63,352 bases of DNA from Nocardia cyriacigeorgica NBRC 100375. Its GTDB lineage: Bacteria; Actinomycetota; Actinomycetes; Mycobacteriales; Mycobacteriaceae. The stretch lies in NCBI RefSeq assembly GCF_000308555.1, contig NZ_BAFY01000020.1, forward strand, positions 1 through 63,352, given 5' to 3'. Made by a program: the position numbers and the translations under genes. Positions 32,171 through 41,194 of this stretch are shown here, one piece after another (within the stretch, counting starts at the first letter, position 1; each line of letters starts with the position of its first letter). Below the pieces are notes generated by a model. It was not told where the DNA came from, made no database searches, and saw nothing but the letters and a program-made list of their open reading frames with translations.

Positions 32171-35100
32171 ATGGATCCACGGGCGCGTTCGGACCGCGCG
32201 AGCGAGTCGGGCAGCGTCGTCTCCGATACGGCGCGCTGGCAGCCCGATCTCGATACGCGATCACCCGGCCCCGAGTCCGAGGCCGATGCGGAGCCGGCCG
32301 AATCCGATACCGCGGCCGGCGTCGGCACGGCAGCCGACGGCCCCGGCGCCGCCGCTCGGCCGGCCGTCTCCGGCAACGGCGACACCGGCACCCGGCCCGA
32401 AGACCGCGACACCCAGGAGAACAACCCCATCGCCATCGAGGACGAGCTCGAGGCCATGGGGCTGTCGGGTGCGCGCGAGATCGGGCACGGCGGCTTCGGT
32501 GTCGTCTACCGGTGTGTCCAGCGCGCGCTCGACCGCGTCGTCGCGGTGAAGGTGCTCTCCTCCGACATCGACGACGAAAGCCGTGAGCGATTCCTGCGCG
32601 AGGAACACGCGATGGGCCGGCTGTCGGGGCATCCGAATATCGTCGACATCCTCCAGGTCGACGTCACCCCCACCGGCAGGCCGTTCATCGTCATGCCGTA
32701 CGCCACGCGTGGTTCGCTGGAAGTCGTCGTCCGCGACAACGGCCCGCTCACTTGGCCGGACACCCTGCGCGCCGGGGTGAAACTGGCCGGGGCCATCGAG
32801 AGCGCGCACCGGGCGGGCATCCTGCACCGCGACGTCAAACCGGCCAATGTGCTGCTCAGCTCCTACGGCGAACCGCAGCTCACCGATTTCGGCATCGCCA
32901 GGGTGCCCGGTGGATTCCGCACCTCGAGCAGCATGATCACCGGTTCGCCCGCGTTCACCGCGCCGGAGGTGCTCAAGGGTGAGGAGCCGACGGTCCGTTC
33001 GGACGTCTACGGGCTCGGCGCCACGCTGTTCGCGCTGCTCACCGGGCACGCCGCGTTCGAACGTCAGGCGGGGGAGAAGGTGGTGGCCCAGTTCCTGCGG
33101 ATCACCACCCAGCCCGTGCCCGACCTGCGTGAGCAGGACATCCCCGCCGACGTGGCCGCGGCCATCGAACACGCGATGGCGCAGAACCCGGACGACCGCC
33201 CCGCCTCGGCCTACGAGTTCGGCGAGACCCTGCGTGCGATCCAGCGCGCGCACGGGCAGATGCCCGACGAGATGGCGCTGCTGGACACCAGCGACGAGTC
33301 CGATGCCGCGCCCGCGCAGGGCGGCCGGACCGCGGTCACCGCTCGGCGTAGCTGGCCGCTGAACCTGAGCCCGCCCACCCCGCGCCCCGGCTACGACCTG
33401 TCGCCGACCGCGACCCTGCCACCCACCGCGGCGACGAAATTCCGGCCACCGACCCCGGCTCGGGAACCGATCGCGCGCACCCGGCTGCTGGATATCCTGC
33501 GCACGGGTGGTCGCCGCAGGCTCGCGGTGATCCACGCCCCCGCGGGGTTCGGTAAGAGCACCCTGGCGGCGCAGTGGCGCGGCGAGCTGACCGCCGACGG
33601 CGTCGCGGTCGCCTGGATCGGCATCGACAGCGACGACGACAACGAGATCTGGTTCCTCGCCCATCTGATCGAGGCGATCCGCCGGGTGCGCCCCGATATC
33701 GGCACCGGCCTGGATCAGGTGCTCGAAGAACAACCCGCCGACGCCGTCGCCTACGCCATCTCCACCCTCATCGACGACGTGCATGCCGGCGGCGCCACAG
33801 TCGTTGTCGTCATCGACGACTGGCACCGGATCACCGACAAGGGCACCCGCCGGGTGATGGATTCGCTGCTCGACAACGGCTGCCATCACCTGCGGTTCGT
33901 GGTAACCAGCCGGGACCAGTCCGGGCTGCCGATCAGCCGGATGCGGGTGCGCGATGAACTGGTCGAGATCGGCTCGGCGCAGCTGCGACTGACCCGCGAG
34001 GAAACCAGGCAGATCCTGGTGGAACGCAACCGCTTCAACCTCGACGACGCCCAGATCGACGAGCTGCACCGCGCCACCGACGGCTGGCCCGCCGCCGTAC
34101 AGCTGATCAGCCTGGCGCTGCGCGGCAACCCGGATCCGGCACCGCTGATCGCGCATCTGGCCGAGGGCGGACACGGCATCCGCGAATACCTGGCCGAGAA
34201 CGTCATCGACGGGCTCGAACCGCGCATGGTCGACTTCCTCACCGCCATCTCGGTCGCGGAGAAGGTATCCGGTTCGCTGGCCGCGGCGCTGTCGGACGAT
34301 CCGGAGGCCGAGCACCTGCTCGAACAGGCCGAACAGCGCGAACTGTTCGTGCGGCGAGTCGAATACGATCCGGAATGGTTCCGGGTGCAGCCGCTGTTCG
34401 CCGAACATCTGCGGGCCCGGCTCGAACGCAGCGATCCGGCGCAGCTCAAGGCGCTGCATCGGAAGGCGGCCCGCTGGTATGCCGAACATCAATTGCTGCG
34501 CAAGTCCGTCGATCACGCGGTGGCGGCCACCGATCTGAAGATGGCGCTGGATCTGCTGGAGAGCGGCGGCATGGATCTGATCGACGGATCGCGGCTGGCC
34601 ACCCTGCTCGGCACGGTCTCGAAACTGCCGGTGCAGCAGGTGGCTTCCCGGTCGAAGCTGCTGATGGCGGTGGCGCGGGCCAATGTGAACCTGCAACAGT
34701 CCGGTGCGGCGCGCAGCGCGCTGGGCCGGCTGTCGAATGTGCTCTCGCGCGGCCCGTCCGGTGACGCCGACGTCATCCGGCAGCGCTGTCAGGCCGCGGT
34801 GCTCGCGGCCGCCGATCAGGTCGCCCGTGATCACACCGAGGGCGTGGTCGACCAGATCGCCGACTGTCTGGAACATCCCGACGAACTTCCGGCCTGGACG
34901 GTGTCGACCGCGGCGAACCTGACCTCATTCGTCCGGTTGTGCGATTTTGACTTCGACGGTGCCCGTGCGATCCAGGATTGGGCCGCCGAGTACCACGAAC
35001 GATCCAAGGACCCGCTCGGCAGCGTCTTCGGGTTGTGCAGCCGCGGTGCGGTCGCCTACGAGCAGCTCGATATCGCCACCGCGGCCCGCTGTTTCCAGCA

Positions 35101-35884
35101 GGCCTGGGATGTCGCGCGGGCACGTTCGGGCCCGCGGTCGCATGCGGTGCGGGTGGCAGCGGCGTTGCTCGGCGAGCTGCACTACCGGCGTGGTGAGCTC
35201 GACGCCGCCGACCGGTTGCTGGACGAGAGCCATCAGCTGGTGGCCCGGGTCGGCCCGATCGATTTCCTGATCTCCACCTTCGTCATCGGGGCACGGGTGA
35301 AGGCGGTGCGTGGCGATATGCGCACCGCCGCCGACCGGCTCGCCGAAGGTGAACGCATCGCCGTCGAGCAGAATCTGGCGCGGCTGGCCGCGCAGATCCG
35401 CGCGGAACGGGTGCGGCTCGGTCCGGCCGCGGAGCCCTCAGGCCCGCTGTCGGCGACCGCGCGCTGGAACGGCGACCTGTTCCGCGATACCGCCCGCACC
35501 GGCCACCGGTTCACCGGCACCGCGGCCCTGACGCTAGAGGCGCAGGAAATCGCCGCCATCCGGGAACTGCTGGCCGGCGGCGGCATCGAAGATCAGGATC
35601 GGGCGGTGCGCCGGGCCAGGGCGCTCTACGGGCGCACCCATGAGCAGCACCGCCCGCGTGCCCAGCTCGACACCTCGCTGCTGCTGGCCGAATGCCTGGC
35701 CGCGGCCGGCTGGGTCGGTGAGGCCGCGGCGCAGCTGGTGCCCGCGGTGAGCACCTGCGCCGAACTCGACTGGACCCGGCCCCTGCTCGACGCGGGGCCG
35801 GGCGTCGTCGCGATTCTGCGGGTGCTGCGCAACGACCTGCCCTCGGAGCTGCCCGTCCGGTTCGTCGACGAGCTGCTCTCCTGA
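32171..35884 (+). CDS. serine/threonine kinase fused to a MalT/LuxR-like AAA ATPase (PknK type)
   Basis: A 1237-residue signalling protein. After a disordered acidic tail (1-90) comes a Hanks-type kinase: Gly loop 'IGHGGFGVV' (104-112), Lys127, 'HRDVKPAN' with catalytic D221, 'DFGIAR' (239-244), and an activation loop with Ser/Thr ('TSSSMITGSPAF'). A linker leads to a STAND ATPase with Walker A 'APAGFGKSTLAAQWRG' (near 455-470) and 'VVVIDDWHRI'. A long TPR-like helical array follows to the end. This matches PknK (Rv3080c) in plan; no LuxR helix-turn-helix was seen at the C-terminus. The ATG at 32171 has GAGGTGG upstream; earlier in-frame starts add low-complexity sequence. It ends 12 bases before the convergent tmsB. 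Confidence 0.88.
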   Translation: MDPRARSDRASESGSVVSDTARWQPDLDTRSPGPESEADAEPAESDTAAGVGTAADGPGAAARPAVSGNGDTGTRPEDRDTQENNPIAIEDELEAMGLSGAREIGHGGFGVVYRCVQRALDRVVAVKVLSSDIDDESRERFLREEHAMGRLSGHPNIVDILQVDVTPTGRPFIVMPYATRGSLEVVVRDNGPLTWPDTLRAGVKLAGAIESAHRAGILHRDVKPANVLLSSYGEPQLTDFGIARVPGGFRTSSSMITGSPAFTAPEVLKGEEPTVRSDVYGLGATLFALLTGHAAFERQAGEKVVAQFLRITTQPVPDLREQDIPADVAAAIEHAMAQNPDDRPASAYEFGETLRAIQRAHGQMPDEMALLDTSDESDAAPAQGGRTAVTARRSWPLNLSPPTPRPGYDLSPTATLPPTAATKFRPPTPAREPIARTRLLDILRTGGRRRLAVIHAPAGFGKSTLAAQWRGELTADGVAVAWIGIDSDDDNEIWFLAHLIEAIRRVRPDIGTGLDQVLEEQPADAVAYAISTLIDDVHAGGATVVVVIDDWHRITDKGTRRVMDSLLDNGCHHLRFVVTSRDQSGLPISRMRVRDELVEIGSAQLRLTREETRQILVERNRFNLDDAQIDELHRATDGWPAAVQLISLALRGNPDPAPLIAHLAEGGHGIREYLAENVIDGLEPRMVDFLTAISVAEKVSGSLAAALSDDPEAEHLLEQAEQRELFVRRVEYDPEWFRVQPLFAEHLRARLERSDPAQLKALHRKAARWYAEHQLLRKSVDHAVAATDLKMALDLLESGGMDLIDGSRLATLLGTVSKLPVQQVASRSKLLMAVARANVNLQQSGAARSALGRLSNVLSRGPSGDADVIRQRCQAAVLAAADQVARDHTEGVVDQIADCLEHPDELPAWTVSTAANLTSFVRLCDFDFDGARAIQDWAAEYHERSKDPLGSVFGLCSRGAVAYEQLDIATAARCFQQAWDVARARSGPRSHAVRVAAALLGELHYRRGELDAADRLLDESHQLVARVGPIDFLISTFVIGARVKAVRGDMRTAADRLAEGERIAVEQNLARLAAQIRAERVRLGPAAEPSGPLSATARWNGDLFRDTARTGHRFTGTAALTLEAQEIAAIRELLAGGGIEDQDRAVRRARALYGRTHEQHRPRAQLDTSLLLAECLAAAGWVGEAAAQLVPAVSTCAELDWTRPLLDAGPGVVAILRVLRNDLPSELPVRFVDELLS

Positions 35885-35896
35885 GCGGTCAGGGCT

Positions 35897-37213
35897 TTAC
35901 GGCTGCCACCACGGCCGCAGCGGCAGCGGATTGCGGCCGTCCGGACCGAGCTTCACACCGAGCACCTGATGCAGCTGAACCACATTGCGCTGGAAGCCCA
36001 ACCGGCTGCCCGCCATATACAGGCCCCACACCTTCGCGGTGCCCTCACCGGCTTCGGCGACGCAGGCGTCCCAGTTCTCGACCAGGTTCTTGCACCATTC
36101 GGCCAGCGTCAGCGCGTAATGCTCACGCAGGTTCTCCTCGTGCATCACTTCCAGCCCGATGTTCTGGATCTCGGAGATGATCCGGCCCGAACCGATCAGC
36201 TCACCGTCGGGGAAGACGTAGCGGTCGATGAAATCGCCGGCCTTGGTGGTGCGGGTGTTGTCGGGGCGGGTGATGCAGTGGTTCAGGAACAGCCCGCCGT
36301 CGCGCAGCTTGCTCTTGATGAAGCCGAAGTAATACGGGTAGTTGTGCACGCCGATGTGTTCGGTCAGCCCGATCGAGGACAACGCGTCGAATCCGGTTTC
36401 CTGGACGTCGCGGTAATCGGAATGGCGCACTTCGGCCAATTCGGACAGACCTTCTTCGGCGATCTTCTTCTGCGCCCATTCGGCCTGCTCCGCCGACAGC
36501 GTCGCGCCGATCACCTTGACGCCGCGCTTGGCGGCATAACGCACCATTCCGCCCCAGCCGCAGCCGATATCGAGCAGCCGGTCGCCTTCCTTCAGCCGCA
36601 GCTTGTCGAAGACCAGCCGGTACTTGTTCTCCTGCGCCTGTTCCAGCGTCCAGTTCTCGTCGCCGTAACAGGCGCAGGTGTAGGTCATCGACGGGCCGAG
36701 CACATGCTCGTAGAAGGCATTGGAGACGTCGTAGTGGTGGTGGATGGCCTCGGCGTCGCGGGTCTTGGAGTGGCGCAGGCCCTCCATGGCGATGCGCCGC
36801 CAGCGCGGCACCGTCTCCTGCGGCGGCGGCGGAACCGGGCGCAAGCGCTCCCAGCCGAGCGAACGGGCGATGGTCAGCAGCGCCAGTGCCGACGGGCGGC
36901 GGAACTTCAGGCTGTCCATCGCCCGCAGGATCTCGTACGGATCGCCGGGATGGACGCCGGTGACCGTCATATCACCGGAAATGTAGGCGCGCGCCATGCC
37001 GAGATCGCCGGGCGCGGTGGCCAGATAGTTGATGCCGCGCGGGGTCTCGATATTGAGCGCGAACGGCGAATCCTCCGGTCCGGTGGCGCTGCCGTCGTAG
37101 GCGGTGAACCGGATGGGGACCTCGCCCTCGACCAGGGTCTCGAAGATTTCGGCGATCGTGAGCTTGGTGCCCAGATCCGCGAAAACATCGGATCGATCCT
37201 TGAACGTCGTCAT
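35897..37213 (-). CDS. tmsB: SAM-dependent fatty-acid C10 methylase (tuberculostearic acid synthesis)
   Basis: A 438-residue cyclopropane-synthase-type methyltransferase, the Rv3720 orthologue. The N-terminal dimer domain precedes 'HHYDVSNAFYEHVLGPSMTY', the SAM motif 'RLLDIGCGWGGMVRYAAKRG', and 'ALSSIGLTEHIG' of the bicarbonate/active-site region. Enzymes of this type (TmsB/BfaB) methylenate oleoyl chains of phospholipid at C10 using S-adenosylmethionine. The reductase partner is encoded directly upstream with a four-base ATGA overlap (37210-37213), so the pair is coupled. Product: 10-methylene, then 10-methyl-stearoyl lipid. Confidence 0.9.
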   Translation of the reverse strand: MTTFKDRSDVFADLGTKLTIAEIFETLVEGEVPIRFTAYDGSATGPEDSPFALNIETPRGINYLATAPGDLGMARAYISGDMTVTGVHPGDPYEILRAMDSLKFRRPSALALLTIARSLGWERLRPVPPPPQETVPRWRRIAMEGLRHSKTRDAEAIHHHYDVSNAFYEHVLGPSMTYTCACYGDENWTLEQAQENKYRLVFDKLRLKEGDRLLDIGCGWGGMVRYAAKRGVKVIGATLSAEQAEWAQKKIAEEGLSELAEVRHSDYRDVQETGFDALSSIGLTEHIGVHNYPYYFGFIKSKLRDGGLFLNHCITRPDNTRTTKAGDFIDRYVFPDGELIGSGRIISEIQNIGLEVMHEENLREHYALTLAEWCKNLVENWDACVAEAGEGTAKVWGLYMAGSRLGFQRNVVQLHQVLGVKLGPDGRNPLPLRPWWQP

Positions 37214-38649
37214 TTGCGTTGCACCGCCTTCGAATACAAATCCAGCAGGCGCTGGTCCGGGTCGTAGCGTTTCTTCAGTTCGGTGTAGCCGTCGCCGCCG
37301 TAGAGTGCCGCGAACTCATCCTTGTCGTAGTACGAATCCGAGTACAGCGATTTGTGCCCGTCGAACTCGGTGACGGTCTGCTCGATCGCGCGGTTGGCCG
37401 CACCCTCGATCTGGCCCGGCACGGTCGGTACCGCCGACCAGAACCCGACATTGACGTAGGTGCGGTCCGGCTCCAGCGGATACAGCGGCCACGGGCGCGC
37501 GGTTGTTCCCGGAACCCTCGGCTCGCGCAAGCGCAGCGGGCACAGCCAGATCGGCTCGATCGGAATCTCGCGCAGGAACCACTCGACGAAGTCGGCGGTG
37601 CGCTCCACCGGCACCTCGATGTCCTGCACCACCCGCTCCTGCGGCGGGTTGCCCTTGCGCGCCTCGAGCTTGTCGCCGATGTGGTAGCGGCGGTCGAGGG
37701 CGACCAACTTCCAGTAGAAGCTGCTGCGCCGGTACTTCTTCGGCCAGAACCGGCGGATCTTCGGGTTCTGCGTGCCGAAGGCGCGCGAGCACCAGAACCA
37801 GTCGGTGTCCCAGCGCCACAGATAGTCGTGGATGGTGAGCCGGTCGCGTTTCGGCGCACCGGAATCGTGCTGGATGGACCGGTAGTAGATGTCCATGCCG
37901 GTGTAGTCGCTGACCGGGCCGGGCTCGTCGGTCTGCCTGCCGAGGGTCAGGTAGCTCTCCTCGGCGGTGAAGACCACGCCGTCCAGGTAGTCGACCTGTT
38001 CGCCGTCGTAGCTGCGTTCGTCGACGATCCTGGCCAGGGTCGCCTCGAGTTCGCGCACATCGTGGAAGCGCAGGTGGCGCAGCGCCACATACGGCTGCAC
38101 GGTTTCCAGTTCGATCTTCAGCCGGGTCGAGTAGCCGAGGGTGCCGTAGGAGTTGGGGAAGCCGCGGAACAGATCGGCGTTCGGGCCGTCGGGGGTGGCG
38201 GTGATGATCTCGCCCGCGCCGGTCAGCACGTCCATTTCCAGCACCGATTCGTGCGGAAGGCCGTTGCGGAACGAGGTCGATTCGATACCGAGCCCGGTGA
38301 CGGCGCCGCCGAGGGTGATGGTCTTCAGCTGCGGCACCACCAGCGGAGCCAGTCCGTACGGCAGGGTCGCCGCGACCAGATCCTCATAGGTGGTCATGCC
38401 CGCGACATCGGCGGTCTTGGTGACCGGATCGACCGCGATGACCTTGGTCAACCCGGAGACGTCCAGGCCGGGAGCGGTGTTCTTCGCTCTGGCCCGGAAC
38501 AGGTTGGAGGTCTTCTTGGCCAGGCGCACGTCGGCATCGCGTGGGATGGCGCGATAGCTCGCGAGGAGGCGTTGCACGCCTTCTCGATGCGCTGCGAACC
38601 CGGATTCATATGCGGCCGGAGCGTGGCCGGCCTTCCCCAACAGACTCAC
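37210..38649 (-). CDS. tmsA: FAD-binding reductase for 10-methyl fatty acid formation
   Basis: A 479-residue FAD_binding_4 (vanillyl-alcohol-oxidase-type) flavoprotein, the Rv3719 orthologue. The FAD domain shows 'VIAVDPVTKTADVAGMTTYE', 'LKTITLGGAVTGLGIESTSF' and 'GFPNSYGTLGYSTRLKI'. The C-terminal half is the family's cap with many Trp/Tyr. It reduces the 10-methylene intermediate made by TmsB with NADPH to tuberculostearic acyl chains. The second of two close GTGs (38649) is chosen because GAGGAG lies five bases upstream of it; the other (38655) would overlap the ribosome site. It is the first gene of the two-gene operon. Confidence 0.87.
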   Translation of the reverse strand: MSLLGKAGHAPAAYESGFAAHREGVQRLLASYRAIPRDADVRLAKKTSNLFRARAKNTAPGLDVSGLTKVIAVDPVTKTADVAGMTTYEDLVAATLPYGLAPLVVPQLKTITLGGAVTGLGIESTSFRNGLPHESVLEMDVLTGAGEIITATPDGPNADLFRGFPNSYGTLGYSTRLKIELETVQPYVALRHLRFHDVRELEATLARIVDERSYDGEQVDYLDGVVFTAEESYLTLGRQTDEPGPVSDYTGMDIYYRSIQHDSGAPKRDRLTIHDYLWRWDTDWFWCSRAFGTQNPKIRRFWPKKYRRSSFYWKLVALDRRYHIGDKLEARKGNPPQERVVQDIEVPVERTADFVEWFLREIPIEPIWLCPLRLREPRVPGTTARPWPLYPLEPDRTYVNVGFWSAVPTVPGQIEGAANRAIEQTVTEFDGHKSLYSDSYYDKDEFAALYGGDGYTELKKRYDPDQRLLDLYSKAVQRK

Positions 38650-38856
38650 TGCCACTCCTCGACGCTAATACTCGCGATCATGGTCGGCCACTGTGAGGTC
38701 CCCGACTCGGATGAAATGTCACGCATATGTTGCACCGTGTTCGAACCGGCGGCGAGCGGAATTCGGCAAAGCGGTCGCCGACCGGGCGCCGGGCGGGCGC
38801 CGGAGGCGGCAGGGCAGGATGGGGTCGAGATACCGCATCCGGACAAGGAGTTCATC

Positions 38857-39291
38857 GTGGGACAGGTCAGTGCCAGCAGTTCGATCGTGGTGGGAGCGGA
38901 TCCGCAGCGCACACTGACGGCGATCGCGGACTACGTCGATGTGCGCCCGCGCATCCTCACCTCGCACTACCGCGACTACCAGGTGATCGAGGGTGGCCAG
39001 GGCGCCGGAACGGTGGCCCAGTGGACCCTGCAGGCGACCGAGAGCCGGCAGCGCAATGTGCGTGCCACGGTGTCGGTCTCGGAGTCCGAGGTCGTCGAGC
39101 GCGACGCCAACTCGTCGATGGTCAACACCTGGACGGTGACACCCGACGCCGCCGGTTCGCAGGTCACCCTGTCCACCACCTGGCAGGGCGCGGGCGGCAT
39201 CAAGGGCATCTTCGAGGGCATCTTCGCGCCGTTGGGGCTGAAGAAGATCCAGGCCGAGGTGCTGGCCAACCTGAAGAAAGAGCTGGGCTGA
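38857..39291 (+). CDS. SRPBCC family protein (Rv3718c-like)
   Basis: A 144-residue SRPBCC lipid-binding-fold protein that follows Rv3718c closely: 'GQVSASSSIVVGADPQRTL', 'VRPRILTSHYRDYQVIEGGQ', 'GAGTVAQWTLQAT', and the end 'FAPLGLKKIQAEVLANLKKE'. The GTG is preceded by AAGGAG at seven bases. Its conserved place beside tmsAB across Mycobacteriales suggests a role in handling the lipid product, but no function is established to my knowledge. Confidence 0.85.
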   Translation: MGQVSASSSIVVGADPQRTLTAIADYVDVRPRILTSHYRDYQVIEGGQGAGTVAQWTLQATESRQRNVRATVSVSESEVVERDANSSMVNTWTVTPDAAGSQVTLSTTWQGAGGIKGIFEGIFAPLGLKKIQAEVLANLKKELG

Positions 39292-39297
39292 GCCGGG

Positions 39298-39325
39298 TGC
39301 CGGCCGGGTCGTCGCCCGGCCGGCA
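39298..39325 (+). terminator. terminator between SRPBCC and VOC genes
   Basis: Perfect 11-bp stem TGCCGGCCGGG/CCCGGCCGGCA with loop TCGTCG, followed by TCTTCC. It lies between converging genes and can act in both directions. Confidence 0.7.
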
Positions 39326-39333
39326 TCTTCCGG

Positions 39334-39687
39334 TCAGTCGTGGTCGCCGATATCGAACAGATTTCCTTCCGGGTCGGCGAGGGTGGCCCACTTGATCCCG
39401 TACTCGTCGTAATCGGCGATGTGCCGGGCGCCAAGGGAGACCGCGCGTTCGATTTCCTCGCGCCACTGCCTGGTCGCCAGATCCAAGTGCACGACATTCT
39501 TTCCGGGCGTTTTGTCCGGAACGCGGAGGAACATCAGCGGCGTCGTCATTCCGGAGCTGCGGCCCACTGTCGAGTAATACTCGGTCGCGTCCGGATCCAC
39601 CGGATGGCCGAGTAACCGGGAATAGAAATCGGCCAGCTTGCCGGGATCGTGGCAGTCGATGGTGACGTTGGCGATGGACAGGGTCAT
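39334..39687 (-). CDS. VOC-family (glyoxalase-like) protein
   Basis: A 117-residue vicinal-oxygen-chelate protein with two beta-alpha-beta-beta-beta halves. The first is 'IDCHDPGKLADFYSRLLG'; the second has 'KNVVHLDLA' and 'LADPEGNLFDI', supplying His and Glu/Asp positions typical of the metal site. Members are dioxygenases, isomerases or antibiotic-binding proteins; no specific role can be assigned. AAGGAG precedes the ATG. It lies downstream of the MerR gene on the same strand, 61 bases away. Confidence 0.8.
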   Translation of the reverse strand: MTLSIANVTIDCHDPGKLADFYSRLLGHPVDPDATEYYSTVGRSSGMTTPLMFLRVPDKTPGKNVVHLDLATRQWREEIERAVSLGARHIADYDEYGIKWATLADPEGNLFDIGDHD

Positions 39688-39748
39688 CGGTGATCTCCTT
39701 CTGGCGTGCGCGGGTCTGTTGACTGCCGGATAACCGGCGCGGTGCGGC

Positions 39749-40561
39749 TCACGCGGCGATCGGCCAGCACAGTTCGGTGCGGTAACCGGCCGGATCGGGG
39801 CAGCGGTCCGGTCCGATCAGGTAGAGCTCGCGGATCGGTTCGGCCACCGCGATGTCGTGTTCGGCGACGTGGGTGCCGAGCGCGCCGTAGACGCGGTCGA
39901 TCTCGCTGTAGGGGCCGTCGTGGACGGCGACGGCGAAATCGCGGGCAGGCAGCGTCGTCAGGGTGAGCCCGTCCGGGAAATCGCCGGTCGTGTCCGCGGT
40001 GACGGGGACGAATCCGACCACCTCGCCGGCCTCGGCGGTGAAGAACTCGGGCGCGTAGCCGGCTCCGGCCACCCCGGCGGCCCCGAGCCCGGCCGAGGCG
40101 AGCGCCTCGTCCAGCATCGGGAACGTCTCGGCGCACCACCGGTCGATCTGTTCCCGCGCGACGACCGCGGTACGGGTGAGCGCGGTGAACGCCGGAACCC
40201 GGCGATATTCCACCCGCAGCGGCGGCGCGGCGGTGAGCAGCCCGCGCAGCGACGCGACCACTTCCTGGGTGCGCCGCAGCTGCCTCTCCATGCGCAGCAG
40301 ATGCGCGCGCAGCGCCGCGTCGCGATCGGCCACATCCTCGGCCGCGAGCACCGCGCGGATCTCCGGCAGCGGCATGTCCAGCTCGCGCAGCCGGCGGATG
40401 AGCTGTGCGTCGGCGACCTGCTCGGTCGAGTACCGCCGATAGCCGGTGCCCGCGTCGACCTGGGCGGGCACCAGCAGCTCGATGTCGTGGTAGTGGTGCA
40501 GGGCTTTCACGCTCAGGTGGCTCAGCCTGGCGAACTCGCCGATCGGGACGATCGCTGTCAT
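39749..40561 (-). CDS. MerR-family regulator with GyrI-like effector domain
   Basis: A 270-residue regulator. Residues 1-75 are a MerR winged helix ('IGEFARLSHLSVKALHHYHD', 'GYRRYSTEQVADAQLI'). A coiled coil (about 80-120) follows, then a GyrI/SOUL-like small-molecule domain with the ending 'YLIGPDRCPDPAGYRTELCW'. The layout matches BmrR/TipA-type activators that sense hydrophobic drugs. A 9-bp-arm palindrome in its own promoter (40575-40595) suggests autoregulation. The downstream VOC gene may be its target. Confidence 0.85.
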   Translation of the reverse strand: MTAIVPIGEFARLSHLSVKALHHYHDIELLVPAQVDAGTGYRRYSTEQVADAQLIRRLRELDMPLPEIRAVLAAEDVADRDAALRAHLLRMERQLRRTQEVVASLRGLLTAAPPLRVEYRRVPAFTALTRTAVVAREQIDRWCAETFPMLDEALASAGLGAAGVAGAGYAPEFFTAEAGEVVGFVPVTADTTGDFPDGLTLTTLPARDFAVAVHDGPYSEIDRVYGALGTHVAEHDIAVAEPIRELYLIGPDRCPDPAGYRTELCWPIAA

Positions 40562-40574
40562 GACCTGAGCAAAT

Positions 40575-40598
40575 ACCCTCCGGCTACCGGAGGGTCAA
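40575..40598 (-). promoter_or_regulatory. MerR-type promoter/operator
   Basis: Perfect palindrome ACCCTCCGG-CTA-CCGGAGGGT (40575-40595) overlaps a TTGACC -35 box (minus strand, 40593-40598) and leads to TATTTG. The dyad fills the promoter spacer, as in MerR-controlled promoters. The -35 box overlaps the stop codon region of the upstream gene (40595-41194). Confidence 0.65.
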
Positions 40599-41194
40599 GC
40601 CAGCACGAACGCGAGCAGCAAGGTGGTCTGGACGGCGCCGCGCCACCAGGAGTAGCCGAACCAGACACCGGGGCTGACCTCCCGGATCTCGTCATAGACC
40701 TGCGGTGTCGGCGAGGGGGCGTAATTCAGCGCCCAGGTAGGCGCACCGTCGACCAGGGCGGGTGCGGTGTAGATGTCGGCGCGCCAGGCTTCGATGCCCG
40801 CTCCGGTGACTCGATTCATCAGCCACCCGCCGTCCGGGCCGGTGTAGAAGGTCTTACCGATCCACAGCGCCGGCGCCAGCGCCTGCATCACCGGCGGACG
40901 CGTGACCCAGCCGTTCTTGACGCCGCTGGGTACTGCTCCGCGCGGTGCGGCCTTGAAAATGGCGTCCTGCTGTTCCGGACTGCACCGGAAGCGCAGGGAG
41001 TCCACGGTGGCCGCGCGGTTGGCCGGGTCGATGACACAGCCGCCGCCGTAGTCGGTGGCCACCGGTGCCGGGTCGGCGCTCGCGGCGGGAGCGGAAATCA
41101 TCAGCACCGCGGCCGCGGCCGCACACAGGACGGTGACCGGTCTGCGTGTGGTCCGAGCGCGCCGGATCGGGTTCGTCGGGTTGTCGCGGGCCAT
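40595..41194 (-). CDS. secreted hypothetical protein
   Basis: A 199-residue exported protein. A long signal peptide with an RR-rich start ('RRARTTRRPVTVLC') and hydrophobic core ends near 'APAASADP' (about residue 40). The mature part contains two Cys (in 'GGGCVIDP' and 'LRFRCSPEQ'), then 'LWIGKTFYTGPDGGWLMNRV' and 'YDEIREVSPGVWFGYSWWRG'. That last pattern recalls the GXWXG/DUF4334 lipocalin-like family but is not a firm match. GAGGAGG precedes the ATG. The final 'TTLLLAFVLA' is hydrophobic. Confidence 0.65.
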   Translation of the reverse strand: MARDNPTNPIRRARTTRRPVTVLCAAAAAVLMISAPAASADPAPVATDYGGGCVIDPANRAATVDSLRFRCSPEQQDAIFKAAPRGAVPSGVKNGWVTRPPVMQALAPALWIGKTFYTGPDGGWLMNRVTGAGIEAWRADIYTAPALVDGAPTWALNYAPSPTPQVYDEIREVSPGVWFGYSWWRGAVQTTLLLAFVLA

